From Tethya wilhelma (Eukaryota; Porifera; Demospongiae; Tethyida; Tethyidae), in assembly GCA_964030475.1 (NCBI GenBank), contig CAXIPT010000007.1, positions 3,910,380 to 3,974,379 on the forward strand: a stretch of DNA of 64,000 nucleotides, in the 5' to 3' direction. Positions 1 to 10,991 of the stretch are shown here, piece by piece. Numbering within the stretch: the stretch's first letter is position 1; the number at the start of each line of letters is the position of its first letter. Made by a program: the position numbers and the translations under genes. Below the pieces are notes generated by a model. It was not told where the DNA came from and did no database searches. It saw nothing but the letters and a program-made list of their open reading frames with translations.

Positions 1-54
1 GATGGACTTTATACATATAAACACACTATTTAACTCCTAATTCACTGGACATAG

Positions 55-768
55 GTTGTAAAGAGACCCTCAGAGCACAATGTTGGAGGAAAATATTTTA
101 AGGTCAGCTTAGTTTTGGTGTGTATGTCCCTCATCTCTCTTCAGATTCCTACTCTCATGTGTCTCCTCACTGCTTTGGTACTAAGTGCGCAGGTAAGTAC
201 TGTAACTCAAGCTTGACACAGAGTGCAGAGGTTTACCAAGAAGGGATGATTTGTGTAGCTACTGTTCTTTAGTTGAAGCTTGATATAGTCAGTATGTACA
301 GTCCTTAAGCTCCACTACTTGTTATACTACAATGTATGGTCTATAGGCTACACATGTAACTCGTATACCGTATAGCGAGAAATTTTCGCGGGGGAAAATT
401 TTTGCGTTTTTGTCATGAATAGAAATTTGCGGGGAAAATTTTCGTGGATTACGTCTCAACATTACATGACGACCACATATCTTACAAATTTTGTGGAGGA
501 AAATTTTTTCGAGAAAAGCTGCCAAACCGCGAAATTAGCAAAAATTTTCCCCCACGAAAATTTCCCGCTATACAGTATTCCTATACAGGCCAGAGACTAC
601 AAAAAAGCTGGTGACTTGACGAAAGCGAAGAAATACGACAAATATTCATTGTACTTCCTCGTGCCAGGTGGTATATGCTACATTACAGTGGTTTGCTTAA
701 TTGCACTTGGAGTATTTGGAACAGTTGGTGGACTGATAATTTATTTTCTTACTCTTTATTGTAGGTAG
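55..768 (+). CDS. CD225/dispanin-like two-TM protein, 3' part (unit 1)
   Basis: Two coding exons are visible, 55-192 and 589-768 (stop TAG). The 5' exons lie before the window. Exon 55-192 follows a TAG acceptor and encodes a GGKYF motif then TM1 with IPTLMCLL, ending at a strong GTAAGT donor. Exon 589-768 encodes ARDYKKAGDLTKAKKYDKYS, a second hydrophobic helix and a short YCR tail. About 105 residues are visible. The order TM1, basic loop with AGD and A..Y...S, then TM2 is the layout of the CD225/dispanin superfamily (IFITM, PRRT, SYNDIG). The phase-0 intron just before the loop sits where I recall the vertebrate IFITM exon break. Expected at plasma or endosomal membrane. The family call is by motif and architecture; function is unknown. 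The intron 193-588 holds a hairpin MITE (366-577). Confidence 0.7.
366..577. mobile_element. TACCGTATAGC hairpin MITE in dispanin intron
   Basis: The left end reads TACCGTATAGCG then GAAATTTTCGCGGGGG. The right end is its approximate inverse, CCCCCACGAAAATTTCCCGCTATACAGTA. It is about 212 bp and has no coding capacity. It lies wholly inside the intron between the TM1 and loop/TM2 exons of unit 1. Related copies occur at 3606-3826, 5181-5397, 51042-51267, 55638-55847, 57543-57704 and 58496-58674. Confidence 0.75.
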
Positions 769-1283
769 TTATACAGGATAGAGAACCAATAACTAAACAT
801 TGTACAAATCACTATACATTAATAATGCACGTACAAAACAATGTTTGAAATGAAAGTCAATTAAAATGTACATAATATACTTATGGTGACAATTGATGCT
901 ATACGGTATAGCGGGAAATTTTTGTTGGTGCAAAATTTCGTATAAACGCGCTATCAGAACTCAACCACAATGCCATAACAAAGAATTTTCCGGCAAAATT
1001 TCCCGACCTTCTATTCAGTACATATAAATGTATGACTTCTTATAATATTCTTGATGACAATCAAACAGAACATCTACACTACATACTGTTGACACTAGCC
1101 AAAATACACGTAGGTACGTGATATGTACAGAACAGCAGCTTGCTCAGTGAGTCTGGCTTGCCAGACTACTAGCTCAGTAGCTACCTACACACACCAACTC
1201 AAATGTAATTTGTAGAATTATGGAAAAATGAGAACAAACAAGTAAAAAAACATTAGAAATGTAATGAGACATAGGAATGTAGA
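769..1283. other. Intergenic, MITE relic and repeat arm
   Basis: This is the 3' flank of unit 1. 769-900 is closely similar to 3126-3240 after unit 2, so the 3' flank was duplicated with the gene. 900-1010 is a shortened copy of the TACCGTATAGC element. 1225-1275 resembles one arm of the large hairpin at 32287-32557. No gene is seen. Confidence 0.5.
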
Positions 1284-2342
1284 GTAAGGAATGCTGTACT
1301 AATTTGGTCTAGGACATCTCTGGTCAACTCCTAAAGAGCCAGTTAGTGGCTTAGTGGTACATGTTGTTGAATCATTGATGTACTAGCGGCGGGCTGCTGA
1401 GCTGGTATTTGAAGTCACAAGTTGTGTAACCTGCTTGATACTGAAGTGAAACAGTCATTTGGAGGCAGGAGCTGTATCATAAGATTTACTTGTCTTTCTA
1501 TAATGTTATGATAATCAAAGTCCTGATTCATCTCTTAAGAAGAGCAACTAGGTATCATAAAGTAGTTCCAGGCAACTTCAGTGCATTTAATTCCAAATAA
1601 CGCTCACTTTTGTGTGTGGAAAGGGTCGTCAATTCAAATTTTCTAGAAGCTAATGAATTATGCATGAGTATAGAAATTAATGGCGGCCATATGGAGGAGG
1701 CGCTTTTCGCCTTGTATCTACAAGCTACTCAAAGAGAGGCGCTAAAAACCGATGGCAAAAGCGACTGACCCGGAAAAAACCAAATTCATTTGTTCAAGAA
1801 TCAGCTTCTAAAAGTGAATAGTCTCTGAGAAAAGTTGAGCCAAGATAGGAAAAGAAGAAGAAGAAGATGAAGAAAATTGGAGGTTTGGCATAATTATTTG
1901 TGTTTGTTACTTTAGCGATCGATGGTTTTAGGCCATATTTTTGGGCTCATTAGAAAGAGAAAGAGCTAAATATACATGTAGTAGTTTAAGAAGCCTTTTA
2001 GTGCTAAGCGCTCAGTTTTTGCAGAGTTATTCGCGTGAATATTTGTATTGCGCTAATGGGCCATCCGTGCCATTCCTGTGTACCCAGTACTACCGTACTG
2101 GGAATAAAGTACTGTAGATTTCTGACACTAAATACAGTATGTGAGTAAACAACATTTGGTCTAAGTGCAAGTGTAACTTTTAGTGGCTTCTACATTAAAA
2201 AATCTAAACAAATTTACTATACACACAAACATACAGGACAGCAATATATCAATGATTCAACAACATATGCCACTAAGCCACTAACTGGCTCTTTAGAGGT
2301 TGACCAGAGAAACCCTAGACCCATTAGTGTAGCATTCCTTAG
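1284..2342. mobile_element. TIR element of about 1.06 kb upstream of unit 2
   Basis: 1285-1380 and 2248-2341 are imperfect inverted repeats of about 95 bp: AGAGCCAGTTAGTGGCTTAG on the left and its complement CTAAGCCACTAACTGGCTCT on the right. The right arm also resembles the conserved upstream block of other dispanin units (CTGACTCTTTAGAAGTTGA, then CATTAGTGCAGT). This may therefore be an inverted duplication of dispanin promoter DNA and not a classical transposon. The interior has no convincing ORF. Confidence 0.45.
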
Positions 2343-2430
2343 TCTAGACTTGTTGTCAGATATAAAGTTTCACTGGTAGTACTAGTTCCCTGCCAAGATC
2401 AACTATAGTACAAAAAAAAAAGTAAACGTA

Positions 2431-2432
<2 letters not shown>

Positions 2433-2491
<59 letters not shown>

Positions 2492-2507
2492 TGTGTGTGT
2501 GTGTGTG
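2433..2507. repeat. (GT)n microsatellite
   Basis: About 75 bp of nearly perfect GT repeat with one interruption, 48 bp before the exon-2 acceptor of unit 2. Read as protein it gives only a Cys-Val repeat, which is not a gene. Confidence 0.95.
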
Positions 2508-2555
2508 GCAATCTACTGAAATGTGTGTGTATGTCTACTCTGCTCTATTCAACAG

Positions 2556-3125
2556 GACACAACCCCAACATCGCTTACATTAATGCAAGTCCAGTAGGAG
2601 CTATACGTACACAGCTACACCAGCCTTACATGCCAGTCCAGAATGAGCAAGTTATCGTAAGGACTGTACATGTAACTATAGTGTACATACGTATAAACAC
2701 TATTGAACTCCTAATTCATTGGACATACATGTAGGTTGTGAAGAACAACAATATTGGAGGAAAATATTTTACGCTCAGCTTAGTCTTGACGTGTGTGTCC
2801 ATAGTTACTTTCCAGCTTCCTACTCTCATGTGTCTCCTCCCTGCACTCACACTAAGTATGCAAGTAAGTATTAACCCAAACCTAACCCATATTAACACAT
2901 GCAAATTTCCAGATGTAACGGTAAAATTTAACTTTCAACTCATCTATTCCTATGCAGGCCAGAGACTACAAAAATGCTGGAGACTTGATAGAAGCAAAGA
3001 AATATGATAAATATTCATTGTATTTCCTCGTACCAGGTGCTGTATGCTTTACTGCTTTAGTTGTGCTTGGAGGATTTGCAGCCATTGGTGGAATAATTTT
3101 TGCTCTTATTACCGTATGTAGATAA
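2556..3125 (+). CDS. CD225/dispanin-like two-TM protein (unit 2), first exon not found
   Basis: Exons 2556-2656 (after TTCAACAG, phase 1 in, phase 0 out), 2735-2863 and 2958-3125 (stop TAA). The first visible exon is a Pro/Gln-rich cytosolic segment (HNPNIAYINASPVGA) that resembles the exon at 48529-48647. The TM1 exon has NNIGGKYFTLSL and LPTLMCLLPALTLSMQ. The last exon has ARDYKNAGDLIEAKKYDKYS, TM2 and a tail ending VCR. About 131 residues are visible. All splice sites are canonical. No first exon like the MTDK or MADK exons of sister genes is present upstream; the TIR structure at 1284-2342 may have displaced it. Closest to unit 1, including the 3' flank. Confidence 0.68.
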
Positions 3126-4222
3126 AAAAACGGTTACTAAACTTTGTACAAATCACTATACATTAATAATGCACATACAAAACAATCATTTTTAATAGAA
3201 ACAAAAATTAGTGTACACAATATACAGTACTTCTGGTGACATTTGATGCTAAAATGCACACGATCTTCAAATACTAAATCAGATCAGAGGATTTTGTACT
3301 TCCACGAGTGCTTGACTTTGAGACCACACCAACATACTGAACACATGTGGTGTGTACTAATTAGAGATAATGTAGAGCTTGGACTTTTAAAGCCTGGCCA
3401 GAACAAACAGTCTCGAGATGTGAGACCTGACCATCATTTAGTGGAGTGTCCGGTGAATGAGAGCGCATAAAAAATTTCCACAAAGTTATACCACTTAGTC
3501 TTGTTATGATTCTGCATGCTGTCAATAAAGTGCTGACAACAAATATACTTCCTGGGCCAACAAGCAAGGCTACATAAGAGCTGAAGTAGCATTTTCAGGA
3601 CTCAATACCGTATAGTGGGAAATTTTTGCTGGTGCCAAATTTTGTATAAATCGTTAAAAACGCACCAGAAAAAAATTTCGTAGTTTTAAACTTTGTATAC
3701 ACGGCGCATGCTCACATTGCGCATAATGCGGAAGTTAAATTTTCACAGTTTTACTTTTCGTATATTCGAATGGCATACGAAAAATATGAAAATTTCCACC
3801 ATACAAAAATTTCCTGCTATACGGTACATGTACACGTGAGGATGTCAACCTTTCAATGTACTACAACTGACATACTGTACTTATTCATTGCACCTATATC
3901 GTAACTGTTGTGACCTATAGCAATGGCTCTGAGGGTATTAATGGTAGCATAAGTAATGGTTATTATGGGTAGCACAGCAAATAGTATACCTACATACCAG
4001 TGTGAATATAAACACACATTATGAGCAATACACATGCAGTAGTGCTGACACAAGCCACAATGTGCACTTGTACAGAGTAACAACATGTACATTAACAAAT
4101 CTCATTTTGCCATTAACTTGACTCTTTAGAAGTTGATTACCAACATCCTGATCTCATTAGTGCAGTAATGCAACCTCTATACCATATACATGCATATGTT
4201 GGTTGGTATGAAGTGGTACAAA
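3126..4222. repeat. Dispanin intergenic module with MITE
   Basis: 3226-3590 recurs at 8950-9420 and 39540-40020 (AGTGACATTTGATGCTA, then AACACATGTGGTGTGTG). 3606-3826 is a TACCGTATAG hairpin element with inverted ends. 3915-4010 (GGCTCTGAGGGTATTAATGG) recurs at 9512, 40088 and, degraded, beside PRPF8 exon 4 at 26758 and 59795. 4100-4190 contains the conserved upstream block CTCATTAGTGCAGTAATG. No gene is seen. Confidence 0.6.
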
Positions 4223-4410
4223 GGAAATCAAACCAGTGGCTTCCAATATGAAGGTACATTAGGCTTAAAATGGTGCTAAGAACTAACATACTCCACTGCA
4301 AACTCATTGCATGTGTGTTTGCACAAAAAAATATATAGGGATGAAGCTACATGAAAAATCAGTCAATGCCAAAGAGGAGCTCACAATATGAGGCCATGTT
4401 TAATACACAT
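4223..4410 (+). pseudogene. Dispanin 5'-exon relic
   Basis: 4223-4253 matches the 3' end of the MADK-type first exon (GGAAATCAAACCAGTGG..TATGAAG followed by GT). 4339-4400 matches the second exon (ATGAAGCTACATGAAAAAT) but has lost two bases relative to 50487-50560 and reads into TGA. The start-codon half of exon 1 is deleted relative to 10992 and 50319, and no TM exons follow before the next unit. It is a non-functional remnant. Confidence 0.6.
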
Positions 4411-4469
4411 TGGCATGCCAAGGGTTTGAACACAAGAACAATTCTAGTGTATATGCAAGCAGGCAGGTA

Positions 4470-4504
4470 CATACATACATACATACATACATACATACAT
4501 ACAT
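4470..4504. repeat. (CATA)n microsatellite
   Basis: Short ACATACAT tetranucleotide run of about 35 bp just after the dispanin 5'-exon relic. Confidence 0.9.
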
Positions 4505-5005
4505 GTGTACCTTATGTCATGTTTATTAAGGAAGATATTCATGAACCCTCTAATGTGGCATACTAAAATAAGGCTACCTCCAATAGAAACCTAAAGTAGT
4601 TCACTACTTACTGTACACACAGTAACCAGGTTTCAATTATAATTGCTAGCACAAACTTGGCTAAAATGCATGGTTCCTGCTAAGGCTTAATTGTAAATAG
4701 AATTTTCAACTTCAAATACTTTGACCAATCATGCCTTAGGATTTTAATTCAATCCAAAAATGACTCTAGATTCTGAAGAATTATAGAGCCAATGGACAGA
4801 ATCCTTCAGGCTACATGAAAACAAAATGTGTGCGGAAGCATGCTTTAAAATATTTCAGTCAAAGAGTGTGGTAGTTTAAACTTACAGTAACCAACCCAGT
4901 GGCTCACAATCTTGAGGGTAAATTACTAGAAAAAAGACTTGATATTGATATACAGACAAAGTTAAAGAATAGAACACTGGAAACTGATAGTACGTCACTA
5001 TAGAA

Positions 5006-6449
5006 ATGGAGCTACAAGAAGAATCAAAGCCTGGCCTTAACAATGCCAGCATTCATGTCAACTTAACTAATGCTTCAAGTTCACACACTCATCACCCTCA
5101 CACGACAGGCCAGGGAAGTAACCAACATGTACATAATTTGTGTACAACAATAACATTATGGGCTACAGTTAGCTCATGAATACTGTATAGCTAGAAATAC
5201 TACGGGTCAAAAAAATTTGATGGTTTGCTCCGTAGGACAAAAAATAAAAATACTAATGATGTTAATTTGGCAATTCGGGCGTGCACATAGTACATGCATA
5301 TATGGCAGCTAAAATATTGGCATATTATTTGACAAGTTGGACTTTGACCGTCAAACCATCAAATTAAATCCCCGTCAATATTTCACGCTATATGGCATGC
5401 TAATCAGTACAGGCTAGTTATTTTGGACATAAGATTTGACTTACTAGCTTTGTCGGCAATATATTTCACATAGAAACATAATCTCACCATATATTCTACT
5501 TTTCTTATTTATCCAAAGAAATGGGCAGGATGAGACAAAAAGAAATTTTGAATCCAATTTGCAGTTTTGAAAAGTACAATTACCTACATGTATCAATAGA
5601 AGCACACAAGGCTCAGTTCAGAGCCTTATTGCTGGCATGGTTTGTTCCTTTTGTAATCAGGTTAAGTAGTGTTGCACTGTATAGTATTGTAGTTATACAG
5701 TGTTGATTTGTGCTGACTACTAATGGCTTTCATATCACAAGCAGTAGATGGGAAAATAAACACAGAAAAAATGTATGAATATTCATGAGCAAACTGCATC
5801 CCCTAACCTACATGTATACCAATATTGTCTACATAAGACATTCTAACCACATGCAGATTGAAAGGAGTTCTTATAACAGTGATGTTGGAGGAAAATACTA
5901 CAACCTCAGCTTAGTCTTGCTGTGTTTGTCACTTTGCATTTCTCCAATTTTTGCATTAATATGTGCCGCCCCTGCAATCATGCTGAGCCAAGAGGTAATT
6001 TACTTTCACTGATTGAGATAAACACACTCACTGGCAGTAATAATTACTGTATTTCCAATGTACAATATACTAAAAGTGAACGCAAGTACTATTATAAGCT
6101 TAGACCCTGTTGTTAAGTGGTTGTTAAGCCTAGTTTGTACGCCATAATGCATTCCTGATTGCAAAAATGGCAGAAATCTTTACTAGTCATCTGTGAAGTC
6201 AATAATTTTAAACACAAACAACGATTGCAGTGAGTGAAGCAAGCCAGTCCTTGTAATTCATAAACTTTTGGTACAATGCAGGCTCGACGTTTCAAAAGAG
6301 CTGGTGATTTAAGAAAAGCGAAGGAGTACGATGAGTATTCACATCATTGCATCAAACTAGGCTTCATATCCATATGCATTATGGGAACTTTAGGGGTGAT
6401 TGGAACAGTGGCTGGAATAACTGTTATCATTATTATTTTTACAACATGA
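5006..6449 (+). CDS. CD225/dispanin-like two-TM protein (unit 3), first donor altered
   Basis: Exons 5006-5113, 5857-5994 and 6282-6449 are all phase 0 and give 137 residues. Exon 1 starts MELQEESKPGLNNASIHVNL with a His/Thr-rich end. Exon 2 has DVGGKYYNLSLVLLCL and FALICAAPAIMLSQE. Exon 3 has ARRFKRAGDLRKAKEYDEYS, TM2 and an Ile-rich end. The base after exon 1 is GG where the sister copy at 7371 has a perfect GTGAGT donor, so normal splicing is lost unless a cryptic GTAACC four bases on is used. A hairpin MITE (5181-5397) lies in intron 1. It forms a direct repeat with 7264-8323 at a period of 2258 bp. It is a different subfamily from the MTDK genes, with AAPA in place of LLPA. It could be a pseudogene or carry a sequencing error. 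Confidence 0.62.
5181..5397. mobile_element. TACTGTATAG hairpin MITE in unit 3 intron 1
   Basis: The left end TACTGTATAGCTAG and right end CACGCTATATGGCA are inverted. The interior carries the GTCAAACCATCAAATT and TTTGATGGTTTG inverted core. The corresponding place in the sister unit (about 7437-7505) keeps only a deleted remnant. Confidence 0.6.
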
Positions 6450-7263
6450 ATACCATGACATGTACTGAAAGACCTACAGAATCGATTTTAACACAGAAAC
6501 AATGTGACGATAATGCATGTATTGCAGTAACTTTTCAAATATTGCAGTTCTATTCAGTTCACAATTTCTATTCAACAACAAATACTATTGTACAAGCACA
6601 TGCAGTCATTTTCATTCGTAGATCTATATACTGCATTTCAATTGTAAAGAGTGACATTATTTTTGCTGATAGCATAACAGAAAAAACATTAAGGTTAGGG
6701 GTCATAGTGTGGATATGAAAAGGAAAGTCTGCTTGTATCTAACATACATATATACATGTGTTTCATTATGTCATGTTTATTAAGGAAAATATTCATGAAC
6801 CCTCTAATGTGGCATACTAAAATAAGGCTGCCTCCAATAGAAACCTAAAGTAGTTCACTACTTTCTGTACTTAGTAACCTAGGAGTCAGGTTTCAATTAT
6901 AATTGCTAGCACAAAATTGGCTAAAATTCATGGTTCTTTCTAAGGCTTAATTGTAAATAGAATTTTCAACTTCAACTTCATTGACCAATCATGCCTCAGG
7001 ATTTTAATTCAATCAGAAAATGACTCTAGATTCTTAAGAATTATAGAGCCAATGGACAGAATCCTTCAGGCTACATGAAAACAAAATGTGTGCGGAAGCA
7101 TGCTTTAAAACGCTTCAGTCAAAGAGTGTGGAAGCATACATACAATAACCAACCCAGTGGCTAATAGTTTTGAAGGTAAATTACTACAAAAAAGACTTGA
7201 TATTTATATAAAAACAAAGTTAAAGAATAGAACATTGGAAACTCATCGTACGTCACTATAGAA
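6450..7263. repeat. Intergenic direct repeat of 4515-5005
   Basis: 6769-7263 is nearly the same as 4515-5005 (TATGTCATGTTTATTAAGG, then CTCTAATGTGGCATACTAAA), marking the boundary of the 2.26-kb tandem duplication that made units 3 and 4. 6450-6720 is the 3' flank of unit 3, similar to 8324-8590. No independent gene is seen. Confidence 0.65.
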
Positions 7264-8323
7264 ATGGAGCTACAAGAAGAATCAAAGCCTGGCCTTAACA
7301 GTGCCAGTATTCATGTCAACTTAACTAATGCTTCAAGTTCATACACACATCACCCTCACACGACAGGCCAGGTGAGTGACCAACATGTACGTAATTTGTG
7401 TACAAAATTAAGATTATGGGCTACAGTTAGCTCATGAATACTACATAGGCAAAAATATTGACGGTAAATTTGACGGTTTGCTCCACAGAACGTATAGCAG
7501 AATCAAGTTAGTTTTTGCGTTGAATAGTAATGTAGTTATACAGTGTTGATTTATGCTGACTACCAATCGCTTTCATATCACAAGCAGTAGATGGAAAAAT
7601 AAAGGCAGAAAAAAAGTATGAATGTTCACGAGCAAACTGCATCCCTTAACCTATAGCAATATTATTGTCTAAATATTTGGTTCATCTTAACCACATGCAG
7701 ATTCAAGGGAGTTCTTATAATGGTGATAATGATGTTGGAGGGAAATACCTCAAAATCAGCTTGATCTTGCTGTGTTTGTCATGTGCCATTTCTCCAATTT
7801 TTTGCAATTTTTGCATTAATATGTGCCGCCCCTGCAGTCATGCTAAGCCTAGAGGTAATTTACCTTTACTGATTGAGATAACACACTCACTGGCAGTAAT
7901 GAAGGCACCAATGGTGCACACTACTGTATTTCCAATGTACGATATGCTAAAAGTGAACGCATGTACTACTATAAGCTCAGATCTTGTTAAGTGGTTGCTA
8001 AGCCTAGTTTGCATGCCATAGTGCATTACTGATTGCAAACATAGCAGAAATCTATACACTGGTCATCTGTGGAATCAAAAATTTCAAACATAAACAACGA
8101 TTGCAGTGAGTGAAGCAAGCCAGTCCTTGTAATTCATAAACTTTTTATTACAATGCAGGCTCGACGCTTCAAAAGAGCTGGTGATTTAAGAAAAGCGAAG
8201 GAGTACGATGAGTATTCACGTAACTGCATCAAATTATACTTCGTATCCTTTATCATTTGGGGAACTTTAGGGGTGATTGGAACAGTGGCTATAATAACTG
8301 TTATCATAATTCTTACAACATGA
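7264..8323 (+). pseudogene. CD225/dispanin-like unit 4, frameshifted in TM1
   Basis: Exons 7264-7371 (GTGAGT donor intact), 7701-7854 and 8159-8323. It is paralogous to 5006-6449. The middle exon is 154 nt where 138 is normal. Six nt are an in-frame two-codon difference (SYNGDNDVGGKY). The other ten are a local tandem duplication around AATTTTTGCA at about 7798-7818. This shifts the TM1 frame into a Cys/Arg-rich reading before the donor. The final exon (ARRFKRAGDLRKAKEYDEYS plus TM2) is intact. The gene therefore cannot make the two-helix protein as written. Unit 3 has an intact TM1 but a lost first donor, so the pair carries complementary single lesions. Confidence 0.65.
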
Positions 8324-9569
8324 ATACCATGACATACTGAAAGACCTACACCAGAATTGATTTTAACACAGAAACAATGTGGCAATAATGCATGTATTGC
8401 AGTAACTTTTCCAAATATTGAAGTTCTATTCAGTTCACAATTTCTATTCAACAACAAATATTATTGTACAAGCATATGCAGTCATTTTCAGTTGTAGAAT
8501 TACTATACACTACATTTTAATTTGTAATACAAATGAAAGTGACATTATTTTGCTGATAGCATAACAGAATAACATTCAAGGTGCTTACTCATGCCAGCAC
8601 ATTTACTATGCAGGAATGTACATTGCTACTCAACATTGCATCATCACAAACCTCTAATGATAATTTAATATTCAAGCACCAGAAGTGGGCTAAGCAGAGC
8701 AACATGTTGGCAAGATATCACGACTTGAGGGATTGAATGAAAGATACATCACCGGCAGTTAATTCACCACATCACTTAGCCTCATCCCTACCACACAAGC
8801 CAATGGACACACCATGGCAATAGATTCTGAAGTCCAATCTATCACTGGCCCTGATCCATTCACTACTGAATCCAGTGGTCCATCCACAACTGATCCTGGC
8901 AGTCAACATACTATTGATTCTCCCAACAGTCCATTCTATTCTTACATATACTTACTGTACATAGTGACATTTGATGCTATAATACACATGATCTTGTCTG
9001 TATAAATACTAAATCAGATCTGAAGCTTTTGTGCTTCTCTGAGTGCTTGGCTTTGAGAGCGCACCAACATACTGAACACATGTGGTGTGTGTTAAATAGA
9101 GATAATGTAGAGCTTGGATTTAAAGCTTGGCCAGAACAAACAGTCTCAAGATCTGAGATCTGTCCTTCATCTTTGTGAAGAGTCTGGTGAATGAGACTGC
9201 ATACAAAATTGTTACTTAGTTACCACTAAGTCTCGTCATGATTATGCATGGTGTCAAATGGAAGTGCTAAAGGTTGGTGCTTTAATTTAATCTGCATGAA
9301 GTACTGTAGATTCTGACACTAAATATGAGCAAACAATGCTTTTAAAGTGCAAATGTAACTTTTGGTGACTACTACCTTGACAAATTTTAGCAAATTTACT
9401 TCCTGGGTGAACAGGCTATAAAAGAGCTGATTAATACATGCCTGAGGATGTCAACTTTTGGTGATGATCACAACTGACACACTGTATTTACTCCAAGCAC
9501 ATCTTAGTCGCTATAGCAGTCGCTCTAAAGGTATTAATGGTAGCATTAAGTATAGATTATATACGTAGA
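8324..9569. repeat. Intergenic: unit 4 3' flank and dispanin downstream module
   Basis: 8324-8590 matches the 3' flank of unit 3. 8950-9420 is another copy of the module at 3226-3590 (AACACATGTGGTGTGTG, CAGTCTCAAGATCTGAGATC). A short Ser/Thr/Pro-rich ORF at 8814-9005 runs straight into this module and is not convincing as a gene. 9500-9569 holds the GGTATTAATGGTAGCAT module, interrupted by the element that starts at 9570. Confidence 0.5.
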
Positions 9570-10380
9570 TGGGATTGGAAATGGAGGTCACACGACAATA
9601 TTGTCGCAGAGTTAACTCAACAAGGCCTCTGTATTGTTAACTTTTGGTCATTTTTTGTCAAGTAAAATTGATTTTACATGGAAGGCTCCTTTCCTTAAAA
9701 AACTCACTCCTCATACAAGCCAAGAGAAAAAGGAAGAAAGTCAGTTATTTGAACCAGCATTTTCATAAATAAATGCTGCTTTACAGGTTTTACTAGCTAA
9801 TTTCTAGGCGGTCCAACTTGGACCACTTACGCTACTGTTTTTCCTCCCTCTCCTGGTGGCTGTATACTATATCAATGTAAGCTAGCTGTCTCTATGTCCC
9901 GAGAAGATCCTAATACATGTATATGCTCTTAGCCATACTAGATATTCTCTTGGTCTGTTGTTTGTCAGCTAAGACTGGACAAAGCCGTATTTCGACCAAT
10001 TTTGTCATCAAAAGTTCTAGCTGTCTCAATGCAGTAGAGCCAATTTGTGCCGTATCAACTCAAGCCCTAACACAAACTATATGCCCTTCTGGGCAGTTTC
10101 AACAAATATACCAATTAGAGAAAGAACTGTGGGTCAAAAATGAGCAGCCTGTTAGGTACTGTACAGATGTACACAAACAGAACTAAAAACTTCATAAGTG
10201 CATGCAAATAGAGCAATTGCAGACATTTCAGTGGCAATTTATGACTTATTCTTATCGTTTGGGGTGGACTTGTTGCTTCTGTTTGTTGGTTGTGACATCT
10301 CTAAGCTGCAAAATCATGCAAAATCGACAATGCACAAGGCTTCACAAAAATGTGTCATACGACCTCCATTTCCAATCCCA
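9570..10380. mobile_element. 811-bp TIR element
   Basis: The perfect 20-bp terminal inverted repeat TGGGATTGGAAATGGAGGTC is at 9570-9589 and, inverted, at 10361-10380. It interrupts the dispanin intergenic module seen whole at 3920-4010. The longest internal ORF (9917-10186, 89 codons with a hydrophobic start) is unlike any transposase I know and is probably chance. Non-autonomous DNA transposon; superfamily not determined. Confidence 0.8.
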
Positions 10381-10599
10381 GGTACATATGTCTAAATACT
10401 CTATGGCATAAGTTATTATGGGCAGCATAGCAGACAGTATACATGTACATACTAATGCAAATTAAAACACACATTACGTGAAGCAATACACAGTGCTGCT
10501 GATATAGGCCACAATATGCACATGTACAGAATAACAACACAGCCACAAGTAAACAACATTATACATTAACAAATCTCATTCCGCCATTAGCTGACTCTT

Positions 10600-10650
10600 T
10601 AGAAGTTGATTACCAACATCCTGATCTCATTAGCGCAGTGATGCAACCTC
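10600..10650 (+). promoter_or_regulatory. Conserved upstream block of the dispanin units
   Basis: ACTCTTTAGAAGTTGATTACCAAC followed by CTCATTAGCGCAGTGATGCAACC, about 370 bp before the first exon at 10992. Near-matches lie at about 2287-2340, 4120-4175, 47689-47712, 49950-50010, 52129-52150 and 54672-54695, mostly 240-370 bp before first exons. Conservation among otherwise diverged flanks suggests a promoter element or a remnant of shared origin. No bound factor can be named. Confidence 0.4.
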
Positions 10651-10991
10651 TATACCATACACATGCATGTTGATTGGTATGAAGTGGTAGCAGTACCTGT
10701 TCAATTGTGTGCCTTGCCTAGACAAGGCAACATGACTACACTGAAAGTGATGAATTGTCAACAGAAGACATTTGAAAATAGGTCTCTAAAATTCTTTACT
10801 AAGTAGGTTAAAACCGAAAGATAAACCTCCCAAACATCTGATCAGCTAACATCTATAACCACTGGCTTACATTATACTAAATTGCTTACGTAACATCTGA
10901 AGTGGCTTATAAAAGATCAATTCATTCACAGAGTACCACAGAACAATTCACAGTGAGCTGTCAGAATAATTTATAGTGAGCATAAATCATT

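Noticed and set aside
2435..2734. 99-codon ORF beginning with a Cys-Val repeat
   Set aside because: The first part is a GT microsatellite. Only the part from 2556 is a real dispanin exon.
8814..9005. Ser/Thr/Pro-rich ORF as a new dispanin first exon
   Set aside because: It reads through into a known repeated 3' module, has no donor in a useful phase and no paralogue among the units.
9917..10186. Secreted Cys-containing peptide ORF
   Set aside because: It lies inside an 811-bp element with perfect inverted ends. No homologue or conserved Cys spacing, so chance ORF is more likely.
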